Origin: an uncultured Dyadobacter sp.
Lineage (GTDB): Bacteria > Bacteroidota > Bacteroidia > Cytophagales > Spirosomataceae
Assembly: GCF_946482605.1 (NCBI RefSeq)
Contig: NZ_CAMLSE010000029.1
Coordinates: forward strand, 1-64,000
Length of the DNA: 64,000 nucleotides
Direction: 5' to 3'
Shown: positions 1 through 8,803 of the stretch, piece by piece
How positions within the stretch are numbered: position 1 is the stretch's first letter
How the letters are laid out: every line of letters starts with the position of its first letter
Notes under the pieces: model-generated
Database searches by the model: none
What the model was told of the DNA's origin: nothing
Seen by the model: only the letters and a program-made list of their open reading frames with translations
Program-made: the position numbers and the translations under genes

Positions 1-2
1 CG

Positions 3-209
3 GTAAGGTTTACTGATCCGGATGGAAGGGAAAGTTCGGCTTATGGTGGGTTTACTTCTTCGGATGAGATTGCAGCGCAAAATCAAAATAATTCCGCTGC
101 CCGTGCGGACAATGACTCCGGAAGACTTGACAGCAAGACTAAGGACAAGAAAGAAACCAGGAAAAATGAAGAAGGAGAGCCTGTGATGAGAAGGGCGTCC
201 GGCCTTTGA
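3..209 (+). pseudogene. RHS/YD-repeat polymorphic toxin, C-terminal fragment (5' end outside window)
   Basis: The frame is open from the window edge and begins with RFTDPDGR, which matches the hallmark end of the RHS core (consensus RYxDPxG) where the variable toxin tip starts. About 55 further residues follow, rich in Lys, Asn and Glu, ending MRRASGL and a TGA stop. The rest of the RHS protein lies upstream of the window. No toxin domain is visible in these residues, and another frame immediately downstream carries more toxin-like sequence, so the gene looks frameshifted or truncated. RHS proteins of this kind are exported effectors of inter-bacterial competition. The RHS junction is fairly certain; the broken state is inferred. 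Confidence 0.6.
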
Positions 210-235
210 CCCGCATGACCCAATGAATTTTTCTC

Positions 236-511
236 TTGATTATTGATCAACGGAAATCCAATGATCCGACTCGTATAATCGACGCATTCTTTTCTTTCTT
301 ACCGACCAAAGCGTTGCAAGGCCTTGCATTATTGAGAAAACTAAGTCCGTTCGGGAAAAGTAAGGCAGCGAAAGAAGCAGCAGAATGGTTAGCAAAAGGA
401 TATAGCGAATCAACCCTAAGGTCTTTTTAACGACAACTGGAAGCAAACGGAATGCAGTCGATTCTGAAAACGCAGACAAAAATAGAGAAAAATTTACACG
501 ATCATGTTTAG
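236..511 (+). pseudogene. Degenerate polymorphic-toxin tip with internal stop
   Basis: One frame runs from a TTG at 236 to a TAG at 509-511, interrupted only by TAA at 428-430. Before the stop it reads AKEAAEWLAKGYSESTLRSF. After it, RQLEANGMQSILKTQTKIEK continues with the same character, a Lys-rich amphipathic helix like those near the ends of RHS toxin tips (SLxKSxxxxEKxLxEH). The continuity across the stop suggests one decayed coding region, displaced in frame from the RHS fragment that ends at 209. The toxin activity cannot be named. Composition is AT-rich compared with the genes after 1.15 kb, which fits exchangeable toxin cassettes. It could instead be chance open sequence. Confidence 0.4.
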
Positions 512-552
512 AAACTATCAGGCATTAATAACGATTTACTAAAAAATAGTCC

Positions 553-843
553 ATGGAATACGCAAAACAACTTTTGGCACTAGCCACGATCTTAAAAAAA
601 TCTAAAAAAGTAAATTCCTTCAACAACGAGAAAGAAAGTGAGGCTGATACATTGTCTCATGCGCTATTAGATCTGGAAGAATCATTCAGTGCCATATCTA
701 ATAATCTTTTACCAAAATTACAAAATGATACACTAAATGAGGAGGATATTGACGATATACTCCTCGACATTGGAGAAGAATTACGACATATTTTGTATCA
801 CATTAATGCCCCAAAATACTATCAATATTTAAAATTCGAATAA
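553..843 (+). CDS. Small acidic protein, candidate immunity protein
   Basis: This 96-residue soluble protein has no signal peptide or membrane segment. It is acidic and predicted mostly helical, with a central stretch NEEDIDDILLDIGEELRHIL. I do not recognise the family. Its position directly after the decayed RHS toxin tip, its small size, its acidity and its AT-rich composition are what one expects of a cognate immunity gene. It is intact although the toxin frame upstream appears broken, as happens when immunity outlives its toxin. Function is inferred from context only. Confidence 0.55.
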   Translation: MEYAKQLLALATILKKSKKVNSFNNEKESEADTLSHALLDLEESFSAISNNLLPKLQNDTLNEEDIDDILLDIGEELRHILYHINAPKYYQYLKFE

Positions 844-876
844 TAATATAGTTTCACAACTTGTCATGAGCGCAAA

Positions 877-1137
877 ATGATGACAAACATAAATAGACAG
901 AATTCCAAAGTTTGCGGGGTATACCTTGACACCCCACCTTGGGGAGGAAATGGTGATTGTCCAAGCTACGAGATTTGCTCATATTGTGGCGTGGAATTTG
1001 GCACCGAGGATTAACCAATTGAATCGACAAAGCAATATAGGGCAAATTGGCCACAAAAATGAGCTAAGTGGTTCTCCCCCTGGGGAAAAGCCGATAGACT
1101 TAAGTACAGAAAATTAACATCAGCCCCAATCCATTAA
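877..1137 (+). pseudogene. Cysteine-rich immunity-like protein, two in-frame stops
   Basis: From ATG at 877 the frame reads through a TPPWGGNGDCPSYEICSYCG stretch and then VEFGTED, followed by TAA at 1012-1014. The same frame continues PIESTKQYRANWPQK, TGA at 1060-1062, then AKWFSPWGKADRLKY, up to TAA at 1135-1137. From memory, this order (PWG, PSxEICxxCGVEFGxED, YRxxW, GAKWFS) matches a widespread family of about 90-110 residues often found beside RHS or other polymorphic toxins. The TGA falls where the family has Gly, so a GGA-to-TGA change explains it. The full-length reading shows a recent nonsense pseudogene, not a 45-residue gene. It would be a second, orphaned immunity gene. Confidence 0.6.
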
Positions 1138-1154
1138 ACCTCAAACACACTGAC

Positions 1155-1790
1155 ATGAAAACACTCTATTTGTTTCTCCTGCTAGGCGCTCTCGCAGAAA
1201 CGACTTTAGCGCAAAATTCCAAATATTCCTACGACAGCGCCGGGAATCGGAACAAGCGCATTTTCGAGCCGGCACTTCCTGTGACTTTGGTCGATTTCTC
1301 CGCTATCAAACTGGAAAATTCTGTACTACTTACCTGGGCAACATCCTTTGAAACCAATGCCAGTCATTTCGAATTGCAACGGAGCGGCAACGGCACGCAG
1401 TGGGGGATGATCGGAAAAGTAGATGCGGCTGGCGAAAGCAGTTCTGAGAATACTTATTCCTTTCCTGATTTGAATCCCTTGCCCGGCGAAAACCTCTATC
1501 GGCTTAAAATGGTCGACTATGACGAAACCTTTAAATTTAGCCGGATCAGGAGCGTTTCTTTTGAACCGCAGGTTGCTATTTTCCCCAATCCGGTACGCGA
1601 TCGCCTGATCATCAGCAGCCAACAAACACAGTCAGTTCAAATCCTAAATGCTGCCGGACAAACGGTTTTCAAAACGAATGCTATCCCGTTGGGCGGTATA
1701 GATGTAAGCGGGCTGGCAACAGGCATATATCTGGTCCTCATCAATCTGCCAGGCGGATTCATGAAAACTGCAACGATTATCAAGGAGTAG
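1155..1790 (+). CDS. Exported protein with T9SS sorting domain
   Basis: The protein has 211 residues. Residues 1-19 form a signal peptide ending at LAETTLAQ. Residues 22-34 carry YSYDSAGNRNKR, a single YD-type repeat unit. Residues 42-135 (PVTLVDFSAIK to FSRIRSV) match the module that typically precedes the sorting tail in cytophagal secreted proteins. Residues 140-211 (IFPNPVRDRL, GLATGIYLV, TATIIKE) form a Por-type type A sorting domain directing export through type IX secretion. The YD unit and the RHS fragment upstream suggest it derives from the end of an RHS-family protein or is an RHS-associated surface piece. No enzymatic domain is present. Confidence 0.8.
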   Translation: MKTLYLFLLLGALAETTLAQNSKYSYDSAGNRNKRIFEPALPVTLVDFSAIKLENSVLLTWATSFETNASHFELQRSGNGTQWGMIGKVDAAGESSSENTYSFPDLNPLPGENLYRLKMVDYDETFKFSRIRSVSFEPQVAIFPNPVRDRLIISSQQTQSVQILNAAGQTVFKTNAIPLGGIDVSGLATGIYLVLINLPGGFMKTATIIKE

Positions 1791-1857
1791 GAATTGGTTG
1801 ACAACCCAACTGAAACCTGCATTTCATCCCCGCAAACCAACCCTTTATCAATTCAAT

Positions 1858-1888
1858 TTTGGCAGTTCCCAGTGGCAACTTAGGTTTG
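1858..1888 (+). promoter_or_regulatory. Bacteroidota-type promoter for the molybdenum hydroxylase operon
   Basis: TTTG at 1858-1861 and TAGGTTTG at 1881-1888 are separated by 19 bases. This matches the known Bacteroidota consensus of TTTG at -33 and TAnnTTTG at -7 with 19-21 bases between. Transcription would start near 1895, about 25 bases before the ATG at 1920. It is the clearest promoter match I found in the window. Confidence 0.6.
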
Positions 1889-1919
1889 GGCTGAAACTAT
1901 AATTTTAACCAGCCTCACC

Positions 1920-2381
1920 ATGCCTGCCTACCAACTTTCCGTCAATGGCAAAGCCCACGCTGTCGAAGCCGATGAGCAGATGCCACTGTTATGGGTCATC
2001 CGCGATATCATCGGACTCACCGGTACGAAGTATGGATGCGGGATCGCACAATGCGGGGCGTGCACGGTACATCTGAGCGGTGCGTCGGTGCGGTCTTGCT
2101 CTTTTCCGGTATCCGCGGTGGGAGATCAGCCGGTGACAACGATCGAAGGGATTTCAGACGACAATTCGCATCCGGTCCAGAAAGCATGGATCGCCGAGCA
2201 GGTGCCGCAATGCGGTTACTGTCAGAGCGGACAGATCATGTCAGCCGTGGCGCTGCTACAAGGCAATCCGAAGCCTACGGATGAGGATATCAATGCGGCC
2301 ATGAACGGGAATATATGCAGGTGCGGGACCTACCCGCGTATCCGCAAGGCGATCAAAACTGCCGCAGGATATACCCGCTAA
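1920..2381 (+). CDS. iorA: (2Fe-2S)-binding small subunit of a molybdenum hydroxylase
   Basis: This 153-residue protein has the two [2Fe-2S] modules of the xanthine oxidase family small subunit. The plant-ferredoxin type cluster uses C40, C45, C48 and C60 ([11 protein letters not shown]). The C-terminal helical cluster uses C98, C101, C133 and C135 (CGYCQSGQ and [10 protein letters not shown]). It transfers electrons from the Mo cofactor subunit encoded 10 bases downstream. Its length fits the IorA/aldehyde oxidoreductase type that lacks a FAD subunit, so electrons probably go to a cytochrome or quinone. The substrate (aldehyde, N-heterocycle or other) cannot be told from sequence. Confidence 0.9.
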   Translation: MPAYQLSVNGKAHAVEADEQMPLLWVIRDIIGLTGTKYGCGIAQCGACTVHLSGASVRSCSFPVSAVGDQPVTTIEGISDDNSHPVQKAWIAEQVPQCGYCQSGQIMSAVALLQGNPKPTDEDINAAMNGNICRCGTYPRIRKAIKTAAGYTR

Positions 2382-2391
2382 CCACGCCAAC

Positions 2392-4563
2392 ATGAAAGAT
2401 TCCGGTATCTCCAGACGCTATTTTCTGAAACAGGCAGCCTCCTCAGGTGCTGCCCTCACGCTGGCCGCCTACTTTCCGGTGAAAGGCGAAGCGGTCGTCC
2501 GGGTAATCGATTCCGGCGTGAGCGCCCATGCGCCGGGAGTAGAACTGATGTCATGGATTTCGATCGACGGATCAGGAAAGGTGACGTTGATGTGCAACCG
2601 TTCGGAAATGGGTCAGGGTACCTACCAGGCCATGCCACAGATGATCGCCGAGGAGCTGGAAGTGCGACTGGAAGATGTAAACATTGTTTTTGCTCCTGCT
2701 AATCCCAAAAAATATGGCCCGCAACCCCAGGAAGGCAGTTTCTCAATCCGCGGGTGGGCGCAGCAGCTCCTGCGTACGGGTGCTTCCGCGCGACAGATGC
2801 TGCAACGCGCTGCCGCGAGCCATTGGCAGGTGCCCATTACCGAATGCTACGCCGAGAATGGCCATATCGTGCATCGCCCAACTGGCCGGAAACTAGGTTA
2901 CACCGATCTGGTAGCGACGGCCCGCAGCCTTCCGGTTCCCGAAATTGTAGAGCTTAAAAGCCGGAAAGACTACAAAATCATCGGCCAATCCCTCCCCCGC
3001 CGTGACATTCCGTTAAAGACCAATGGAACTGCGGTATTTGGCCTGGATAAAAAAATACCCGGCATGCGCTACGCGGTCGTGGAACGCAACCCCAGATTCA
3101 GAGGAAAAGTAAGGGCATTCGATGATTCCGAAACGCGGAAGATACAGGGCGTAACGCACGTGTTTAAGGTAGAACGCTCTGTTTTTTCACAGTTTTGCGA
3201 AGGAGTCGCGGTTGTGGCCGACTCACTCTGGGCTGCCATGCAAGGCCGCAAGGTACTGAAAGTAGATTGGGATGATTCCGGATTTGAACATCCGGACACG
3301 GTGTCCCTGGACAAACAAATGCTGGAAAACCTCCATAAATCCGGTCCTCAGCCGAAATTCGAAAATGAATATGCCCAATGCACACAGCGACTGGAAGCCA
3401 TTTACGAAACACCTTACCAATCCCATAGCTGCATGGAGCCGCTCAATTGCATCGCCGACGTGCGCCCCGACAGCATCGAAATATGGGGACCCATTCAGGA
3501 GGTCAACTGGATTCAGGCCGACCTCAGTACCCGGATGAATATGCCAATTGAGCGCGTAACGGTGCATATGACTTTCCTTGGAGGCGGATTTGGCAGAAAA
3601 GCGTTCCCCGATTATCCTCACGAAGCCGCTTTGATTTCCAGAGAGATCAAGGCGCCCGTACAGGTAGTATGGACGCGGGAAGATGATATGCGTACAGGCC
3701 CCTTCCGCCCCGGCGCATTCTATGCATTGAAGGGCGGCGTGGATGCCCATGGTCAGATCCACGCCTTCCAGGCCATTACCGCCACCCAATGGATCGGCCA
3801 GGAATGGTCAGCCGTTCCACCCCCGCCTCCCGGTGCTCCCGGCTACAACACCGGTGATTTCGAGGGATTGTTGCCCGCCTATCTCAAAGGCATTCCGCAT
3901 TACAGCTTCGGAGGGGTAGGTACGCATTCACCCATACCCGTGATGTGGTGGCGGTCCGTATCTGCATCTACGAACGGATTCGCATGCGAGAGTTTCATCG
4001 AAGAGCTGGCACATCTGGCAGGCAAAGATCCGCTGGATTTTCGCAGGGATCATCTTCCCGAGCCACGCTACCGTGCACTACTGGATCACCTGGAAACATT
4101 AACCGAATGGAAAACACGCGGCAGGAACCAGGGTTGGGGCCTCGCGGCCACCGAATGCTTTACGGGTATTTGTGCCCACGCAGTGAAGGTATCCCGCGGC
4201 AAGGATGGCAAAGTAAGAATCGATAAAGTGATCGCGCTGATGGACTGCGGCTGGTATGTCAATCCCGACATTATCCGCGCACAGGTCGAGGGCAGCATTG
4301 TGATGGCGCTTGGCGCGGCAACGATCCATGCTACTACATTTGAAGACGGGAAAGCCAGGCAGGGAAACTTCGACACCTACCCGATGCCCAGGATCGCCGA
4401 CATTCCTATAATTGAAGTGCACATTATGGAAAACGACGAGAAGCCAGGCGGTGTGGGAGAGCCGGGGCTGCCTCCATTTGCCCCGGCTCTTGCCAATGCC
4501 ATTTTCGATCTCACAGGTCAGCGGATCAGAAAGCTGCCGTTTAGCCTCGCAGACATTTCCTAA
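2392..4563 (+). CDS. iorB: Molybdopterin-binding subunit of aldehyde/isoquinoline-type oxidoreductase
   Basis: The protein has 723 residues. A twin-arginine signal (SRRYFLKQ, residues 7-14, then a hydrophobic stretch) indicates export of the folded cofactor-loaded complex, with IorA carried along. Family marks are GEGSF-like QEGSFSIRG, GGGFGRKAF near residue 400, CMEPLN, and the C-terminal GGVGEPGLPP containing the probable catalytic Glu near residue 690. It hydroxylates a substrate at the Mo centre and passes electrons to the [2Fe-2S] subunit. It is co-transcribed with iorA (10-base gap) and ends 3 bases from the convergent cytochrome c gene. Family assignment is firm; substrate is unknown. 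Confidence 0.9.
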   Translation: MKDSGISRRYFLKQAASSGAALTLAAYFPVKGEAVVRVIDSGVSAHAPGVELMSWISIDGSGKVTLMCNRSEMGQGTYQAMPQMIAEELEVRLEDVNIVFAPANPKKYGPQPQEGSFSIRGWAQQLLRTGASARQMLQRAAASHWQVPITECYAENGHIVHRPTGRKLGYTDLVATARSLPVPEIVELKSRKDYKIIGQSLPRRDIPLKTNGTAVFGLDKKIPGMRYAVVERNPRFRGKVRAFDDSETRKIQGVTHVFKVERSVFSQFCEGVAVVADSLWAAMQGRKVLKVDWDDSGFEHPDTVSLDKQMLENLHKSGPQPKFENEYAQCTQRLEAIYETPYQSHSCMEPLNCIADVRPDSIEIWGPIQEVNWIQADLSTRMNMPIERVTVHMTFLGGGFGRKAFPDYPHEAALISREIKAPVQVVWTREDDMRTGPFRPGAFYALKGGVDAHGQIHAFQAITATQWIGQEWSAVPPPPPGAPGYNTGDFEGLLPAYLKGIPHYSFGGVGTHSPIPVMWWRSVSASTNGFACESFIEELAHLAGKDPLDFRRDHLPEPRYRALLDHLETLTEWKTRGRNQGWGLAATECFTGICAHAVKVSRGKDGKVRIDKVIALMDCGWYVNPDIIRAQVEGSIVMALGAATIHATTFEDGKARQGNFDTYPMPRIADIPIIEVHIMENDEKPGGVGEPGLPPFAPALANAIFDLTGQRIRKLPFSLADIS

Positions 4564-4566
4564 ACC

Positions 4567-7344
4567 CTATTTGCCTGAAAGCGATTTGATATACAGGATC
4601 ACCGACTCGATATCATTATCGGAAAGCACACCGACAAACGACGGCATTTCCTCATTATAGCCCTTTACAATGCGTTTGGACGGTGTCAGGATCGATTCTC
4701 TCAGATAAGCTTCGTCCGCAATCACCTTGCCGCCGTCATCAAAATGCCTTTCAGATTGATAGAGGTTCTGGAACGGTGGGCCATACATACCCTTGGTACG
4801 GGTGCCTTCGGAGTGACAGCCTGCACAAGCCATTTTTTGAAAAATCTCCTTCCCCTTGTCAGCCGAAGCCGGCGTTTCGGCAACTGCCACCACTGCGGTC
4901 TCGGGTCGCTTGGCGGTCAGTAACGCCAGGTCGACGTTCTGGAACCCGTCCCGTTTCAAATCTAGCTCCTTGGATTCATTGATGGTAAACCAGAACTGAT
5001 CGTTTATTTTTTTACCGTCGGCCGCCTGTATATGGTAATTCACTTCCACTTGCATGATTTCCTTCATATCCGGCACGAGCAGCAGGACTTTCTTCCGGTC
5101 GGGAGACAAGTACGACGCCGCAACGTACAGGGCCTCCTCCCCCGTCGATCCGTCTGTCTTGAAATGGCCCGAACCATATTCCTCGGTCCGTTTGTAGTTC
5201 CATCGTTTTACTTCGAAATTTTTAGGATCTGTCGCCGGGCCGTTTTCCAGCGGCGCATCGAAGCTTAATACAATACCCTGCTTGCCTGCGCCAAAATGGT
5301 TAAGCATATAGCTGGGCTTGCCGGTATAACGCAGCCTCAGTAATGCACTGATGCCATTGGAACTCGATCCCCATAGGTTGAAACCAGCCACATAAAGCTG
5401 TTCATCCACGGGGTTCATGGCGCCTTTCGACGTGGGTGCCGGATAATGGGCATTGATCGCCGCCACTCCGCCTTGTACCACACTCGTGGTGCTGTCGATC
5501 AGCACGCGAAAAAGTCCCGGGCGTCCAAAGGAGAAATGGATGAGGTTACCATTGAGCGGCCCCATTTTATTCCCTGTTATCCACGCCTGACTGATCGCCG
5601 AACGGTCGACGCTATGAGGGATCCACGTCAGCGGAGGTGTCACCACCGGATTGTCTTTGCGGTGCAATGTAGGTTCCACGCCAAAATAATCGCCTTTATG
5701 AATCACAAAAATCGGCGTGGAGGGGACGAAGTTACCCTGCTGGTCCGATGCTGTCAGAATGCCCTTTTGGGGATGGATACCCAGATAAGGCCCTCTCAAA
5801 CCGGTGGCTATCACTTCATAACCGCGCCCATCCAGCGAGATTTTCAGGATCGTGCCATTCTGGTCGGAACCTGCGCGGAAGCCCTTGCCGGTTGCCGCTG
5901 TCATCCCCGGGCCGTTGCTGAGACTTCCGCCCTTGGCAATGTAAAAACTGCCGTCAGGAGCGGTCACCAGGTCACCGGCCCATTCGCGCGACTCGGCGGA
6001 CTGCGGCATGACATTGGAGAAATTCTCGTAATAATCGGCCACGTTATCATTGTTGAGATCACGCAGGTGTACGATCCCATTCCGGTCGAAGACGTAGATT
6101 TCGTCCTTCACGATCTCGATGCTCATGGGCTCGTGAAGTCCCGAAGCGAACCGCCGCCATTTGAGGCTTCGCAGGTTACGGTCGACACCTTCAATCAGCC
6201 AGACATCGCCTTCGAACGTCACCACCGCTGCTCTGCCATCCTTGAAAAAACCGACGTCGGCCACACGTACATTGCGCTTCCAGGGATTATGAAGGGGTAA
6301 TGTAAGCTCGTCGGTAACAAAGGCTGCGGTATCCGGCGACAGCTTTCCTTGTGTAACCACGGTCTCTTTCCACAATGCGGGACCTCCCTTTTTAAAATCG
6401 GGAAGCGGAGTATGTTTTGTTTTGCAGAACTTTTCAAATGCACCCTTGTCCTTCGAAAGTCCCTTCCAAATCACCACGGTAGCTTCTTCCGTTTTGTCGG
6501 AAGCCGGAATTCTTACCGTCAGGTATTTCCCTTCCTGAACGCCCGGCTGCCATGCGGGCTTGCCCTTTCCGAGCAGTGCCACGGCCGTTACCGTATCTTT
6601 GGCTGCGCCCTGGTACACATAGGCAATGCGACCTTTCACTTCGCTTGCAGAGACATTACCGACCTCCGCCGCAGTCAGGTACAGCTCGCTGCCCGTGTTG
6701 CTGGCCTGAATGCTGCGTGTAAAGGCAACACCGCCTGCGAATTTGGTGCTACCCGGCATTTCATACACCTGCGCATTCCCCACCGAATAGTCGAGTACCG
6801 AGCGGTTGCCGAATACATACACGCCGTTCCAGCGGGCCTTTTCAGCAGGAAGCGGTTTCCAGGTGGGCGGCAAAGACTGGTCGGTGCGGTAGGCGGGTTT
6901 TCCGGTGGTCCAGCCTGCATATGCGCCTGTCGCGAGCACGGGTGCGCCCGGAACGGTGGTTATACCATTGTTTTTATTAAAAAAATCCTTGTAAGAAACC
7001 TGTGCCATCAGTACCATCGGCAGGAATTTGCCTGTCCAAGCGACCGACCACCGCAGCAGATCGGTATCGAAGCATGCATAGGCACTGTCGCCGAGCTGTA
7101 ATGCAAGCGTGCGTGCAGCCTGATTGTCCTTTGGAAAGCCTCCGCCCAGTTTGCGGGCATCTACGGATGTGGAAATGTAGGGGAAACCGGGTTCTACAAA
7201 TGATGCAAGACTCAGCGAATCCGGACGGTCTGATGCATTGTCGATCGTATGCGTGTAGCCGGTCATCAGCACCGACGCTACCGAAAGCCCTCCCAGCAGA
7301 GCCAACGCCCATTGCTTGCCGCGGTACTTCGAAATTCTAAACAT
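4567..7344 (-). CDS. DUF6797-like / beta-propeller protein with C-terminal cytochrome c
   Basis: From the ATG at 7344 (MFRISKYRGKQW) the product is 925 residues with an N-terminal signal anchor. The first ~330 residues resemble the DUF6797 region. The middle ~330-650 has NHL/PQQ-dehydrogenase-like propeller blades (for example FASGLHEPMSIEI, APDGSFYIAKGG, VIATGLRGPYLGI). The last ~90 residues are a cytochrome c domain with CAGCH and a likely distal Met in EEMPSF. An in-frame ATG at 7395 is possible, but the hydrophobic signal follows MFRI better. Such proteins oxidise sugars or alcohols or act as electron carriers in the periplasm. The convergent exported Mo hydroxylase could donate electrons to this haem (inference). 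Confidence 0.8.
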   Translation of the reverse strand: MFRISKYRGKQWALALLGGLSVASVLMTGYTHTIDNASDRPDSLSLASFVEPGFPYISTSVDARKLGGGFPKDNQAARTLALQLGDSAYACFDTDLLRWSVAWTGKFLPMVLMAQVSYKDFFNKNNGITTVPGAPVLATGAYAGWTTGKPAYRTDQSLPPTWKPLPAEKARWNGVYVFGNRSVLDYSVGNAQVYEMPGSTKFAGGVAFTRSIQASNTGSELYLTAAEVGNVSASEVKGRIAYVYQGAAKDTVTAVALLGKGKPAWQPGVQEGKYLTVRIPASDKTEEATVVIWKGLSKDKGAFEKFCKTKHTPLPDFKKGGPALWKETVVTQGKLSPDTAAFVTDELTLPLHNPWKRNVRVADVGFFKDGRAAVVTFEGDVWLIEGVDRNLRSLKWRRFASGLHEPMSIEIVKDEIYVFDRNGIVHLRDLNNDNVADYYENFSNVMPQSAESREWAGDLVTAPDGSFYIAKGGSLSNGPGMTAATGKGFRAGSDQNGTILKISLDGRGYEVIATGLRGPYLGIHPQKGILTASDQQGNFVPSTPIFVIHKGDYFGVEPTLHRKDNPVVTPPLTWIPHSVDRSAISQAWITGNKMGPLNGNLIHFSFGRPGLFRVLIDSTTSVVQGGVAAINAHYPAPTSKGAMNPVDEQLYVAGFNLWGSSSNGISALLRLRYTGKPSYMLNHFGAGKQGIVLSFDAPLENGPATDPKNFEVKRWNYKRTEEYGSGHFKTDGSTGEEALYVAASYLSPDRKKVLLLVPDMKEIMQVEVNYHIQAADGKKINDQFWFTINESKELDLKRDGFQNVDLALLTAKRPETAVVAVAETPASADKGKEIFQKMACAGCHSEGTRTKGMYGPPFQNLYQSERHFDDGGKVIADEAYLRESILTPSKRIVKGYNEEMPSFVGVLSDNDIESVILYIKSLSGK

Positions 7345-7477
7345 GTAAGGATCAGGTAATAAAGGAACAAAATGTAAAGCAGCGCAAAATAGCAACTTAC
7401 TGGATTACATTTGACCAATTTTACCCCCCTTCTCCCTTACAAGCAATAAAAAAGGGCTCTGCTTGAATTTAAATCAA

Positions 7478-7485
7478 TATATTTG
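7478..7485 (+). promoter_or_regulatory. -7 box upstream of the purine permease
   Basis: TATATTTG matches the Bacteroidota TAnnTTTG consensus exactly, 17 bases before the permease ATG at 7503. No good TTTG lies at the expected 19-21 bases upstream, so support is partial. It would drive permease and nucleosidase together with a very short leader. Confidence 0.35.
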
Positions 7486-7502
7486 AAATAAACCTAAACA
7501 CT

Positions 7503-8795
7503 ATGTTCGCTTTCCCCGGGCTTCGAAAGGATCAGGTCTCCACCGAAATCCTGGCCGGAATCTCCTCATTCCTGGCAACCGCCTACATCATTGTCGTCAA
7601 CCCGTCGATCCTCAGCCAGACCGGGATGCCATTTTCCGCAGTGCTCACGGCGACCATTCTGGTTTCGTTTTTCAGCAGCCTGATGATGGGCCTTTATGCC
7701 AACAACCCGATCCTCGTTGCGCCGGGTATGGGACTGAATGCATTCTTTACATTCACTGCGGTGCTCACCGACAAGCTCTCCTGGCAGGTTGCCTTAGGGA
7801 CCGTATTCTGGTCGGGCATATTTTTTCTGATCCTGTCGGCCTTCAACGTGCGCGCCTACATCGTGAAAGCCATCCCCAGGCCTTTGCGGTTTGGTATCGC
7901 AGCAGGTATCGGGCTTTTTATCACGCTTATAGGCTTTGCCAATGCCAAATTCATCGTTGCCAATCCAGCCACGATGATCAGCCTGGGCCAGTTGAATGCC
8001 TCTGCCCTGACGTTCATCGGCGGCTTGCTCATTACGGTGATCCTGCTCGTGCGGCGGGTGAAAGGCGGTATCCTCATCGGGATCGTCGCTACAAGCCTGC
8101 TCGCATGGCCGATCGGCCGCTGGTGGGGCGGTGCGGAAACGGTGATTACGATAGACCACCTCGTCGCCAAACCGGATTTCAGCCTGCTGTTCCAACTGGA
8201 TCTGGTCAATTCGCTTCAATGGAGTCTTGCACCTATCATTCTGGCATTTGTGTTCACCGACATGTTCGACAGCCTTTCGACTTTCGTGGGCCTGGCCGAA
8301 GCGGCCAATCTGCTGGATGAAAACGGGGAACCGAGGAATATCCGGCGTTCATTGATCGTAGATGCATTGTCCACCACGATTGCCGGCCTTACCGGCAGCA
8401 GTCCGGGAACGGCCTACATCGAATCGGCGGTAGGGATCGAGCAGGGAGGCAAAACCGGGCTTACCGCTGTTACCGGCGCCATTCTGTTCCTGCCGTTCCT
8501 GTTTTTATCACCCCTGTTAAGCGCCGTTCCGGCCATTGCTACCGCCCCTGCATTGGTTTTAGTGGGTGTGTTTATGATGAAACCGGTGGTACGCATCAAT
8601 TGGAACGATCTTTCTGAGGCATTTCCGGCATTTCTGGCCATGGTGCTCATTCCCTTCACCTACTCCATTACCCAGGGCATCATTTGGGGCTTCCTGAGCT
8701 GGACTGCCCTGCAATTGCTGACAGGCAAAGCCAGGGATATCAGCCTTGCACTGATCATTATCGACGTTTTTGCCATTCTGGCACTGATTTTCTAG
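7503..8795 (+). CDS. NCS2-family purine (guanine/hypoxanthine/adenine) permease, AzgA type
   Basis: The 430-residue integral membrane protein has about 12-14 hydrophobic segments. It shows AzgA/PbuG-branch signatures: TAYIIVVNPSIL near the start, NNPILVAPGMGLNAFFTF near residue 65, and FTDMFDSLSTFVGLA near 255 with SSPGTAYIESAVGIEQGGKTG near 300. It imports purine bases by proton symport across the inner membrane. The nucleosidase gene starts 8 bases after its stop, so the two are likely co-transcribed. The nucleosidase liberates adenine outside and this permease would take it up. Confidence 0.88.
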   Translation: MFAFPGLRKDQVSTEILAGISSFLATAYIIVVNPSILSQTGMPFSAVLTATILVSFFSSLMMGLYANNPILVAPGMGLNAFFTFTAVLTDKLSWQVALGTVFWSGIFFLILSAFNVRAYIVKAIPRPLRFGIAAGIGLFITLIGFANAKFIVANPATMISLGQLNASALTFIGGLLITVILLVRRVKGGILIGIVATSLLAWPIGRWWGGAETVITIDHLVAKPDFSLLFQLDLVNSLQWSLAPIILAFVFTDMFDSLSTFVGLAEAANLLDENGEPRNIRRSLIVDALSTTIAGLTGSSPGTAYIESAVGIEQGGKTGLTAVTGAILFLPFLFLSPLLSAVPAIATAPALVLVGVFMMKPVVRINWNDLSEAFPAFLAMVLIPFTYSITQGIIWGFLSWTALQLLTGKARDISLALIIIDVFAILALIF

Positions 8796-8803
8796 TATAC
8801 TGT

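Noticed and set aside
5446..6300. Long open frame (284 codons) antisense to the cytochrome c propeller gene
   Set aside because: The opposite strand encodes a protein with clear domains. The antisense reading is rich in Arg, His and Cys with no motif.
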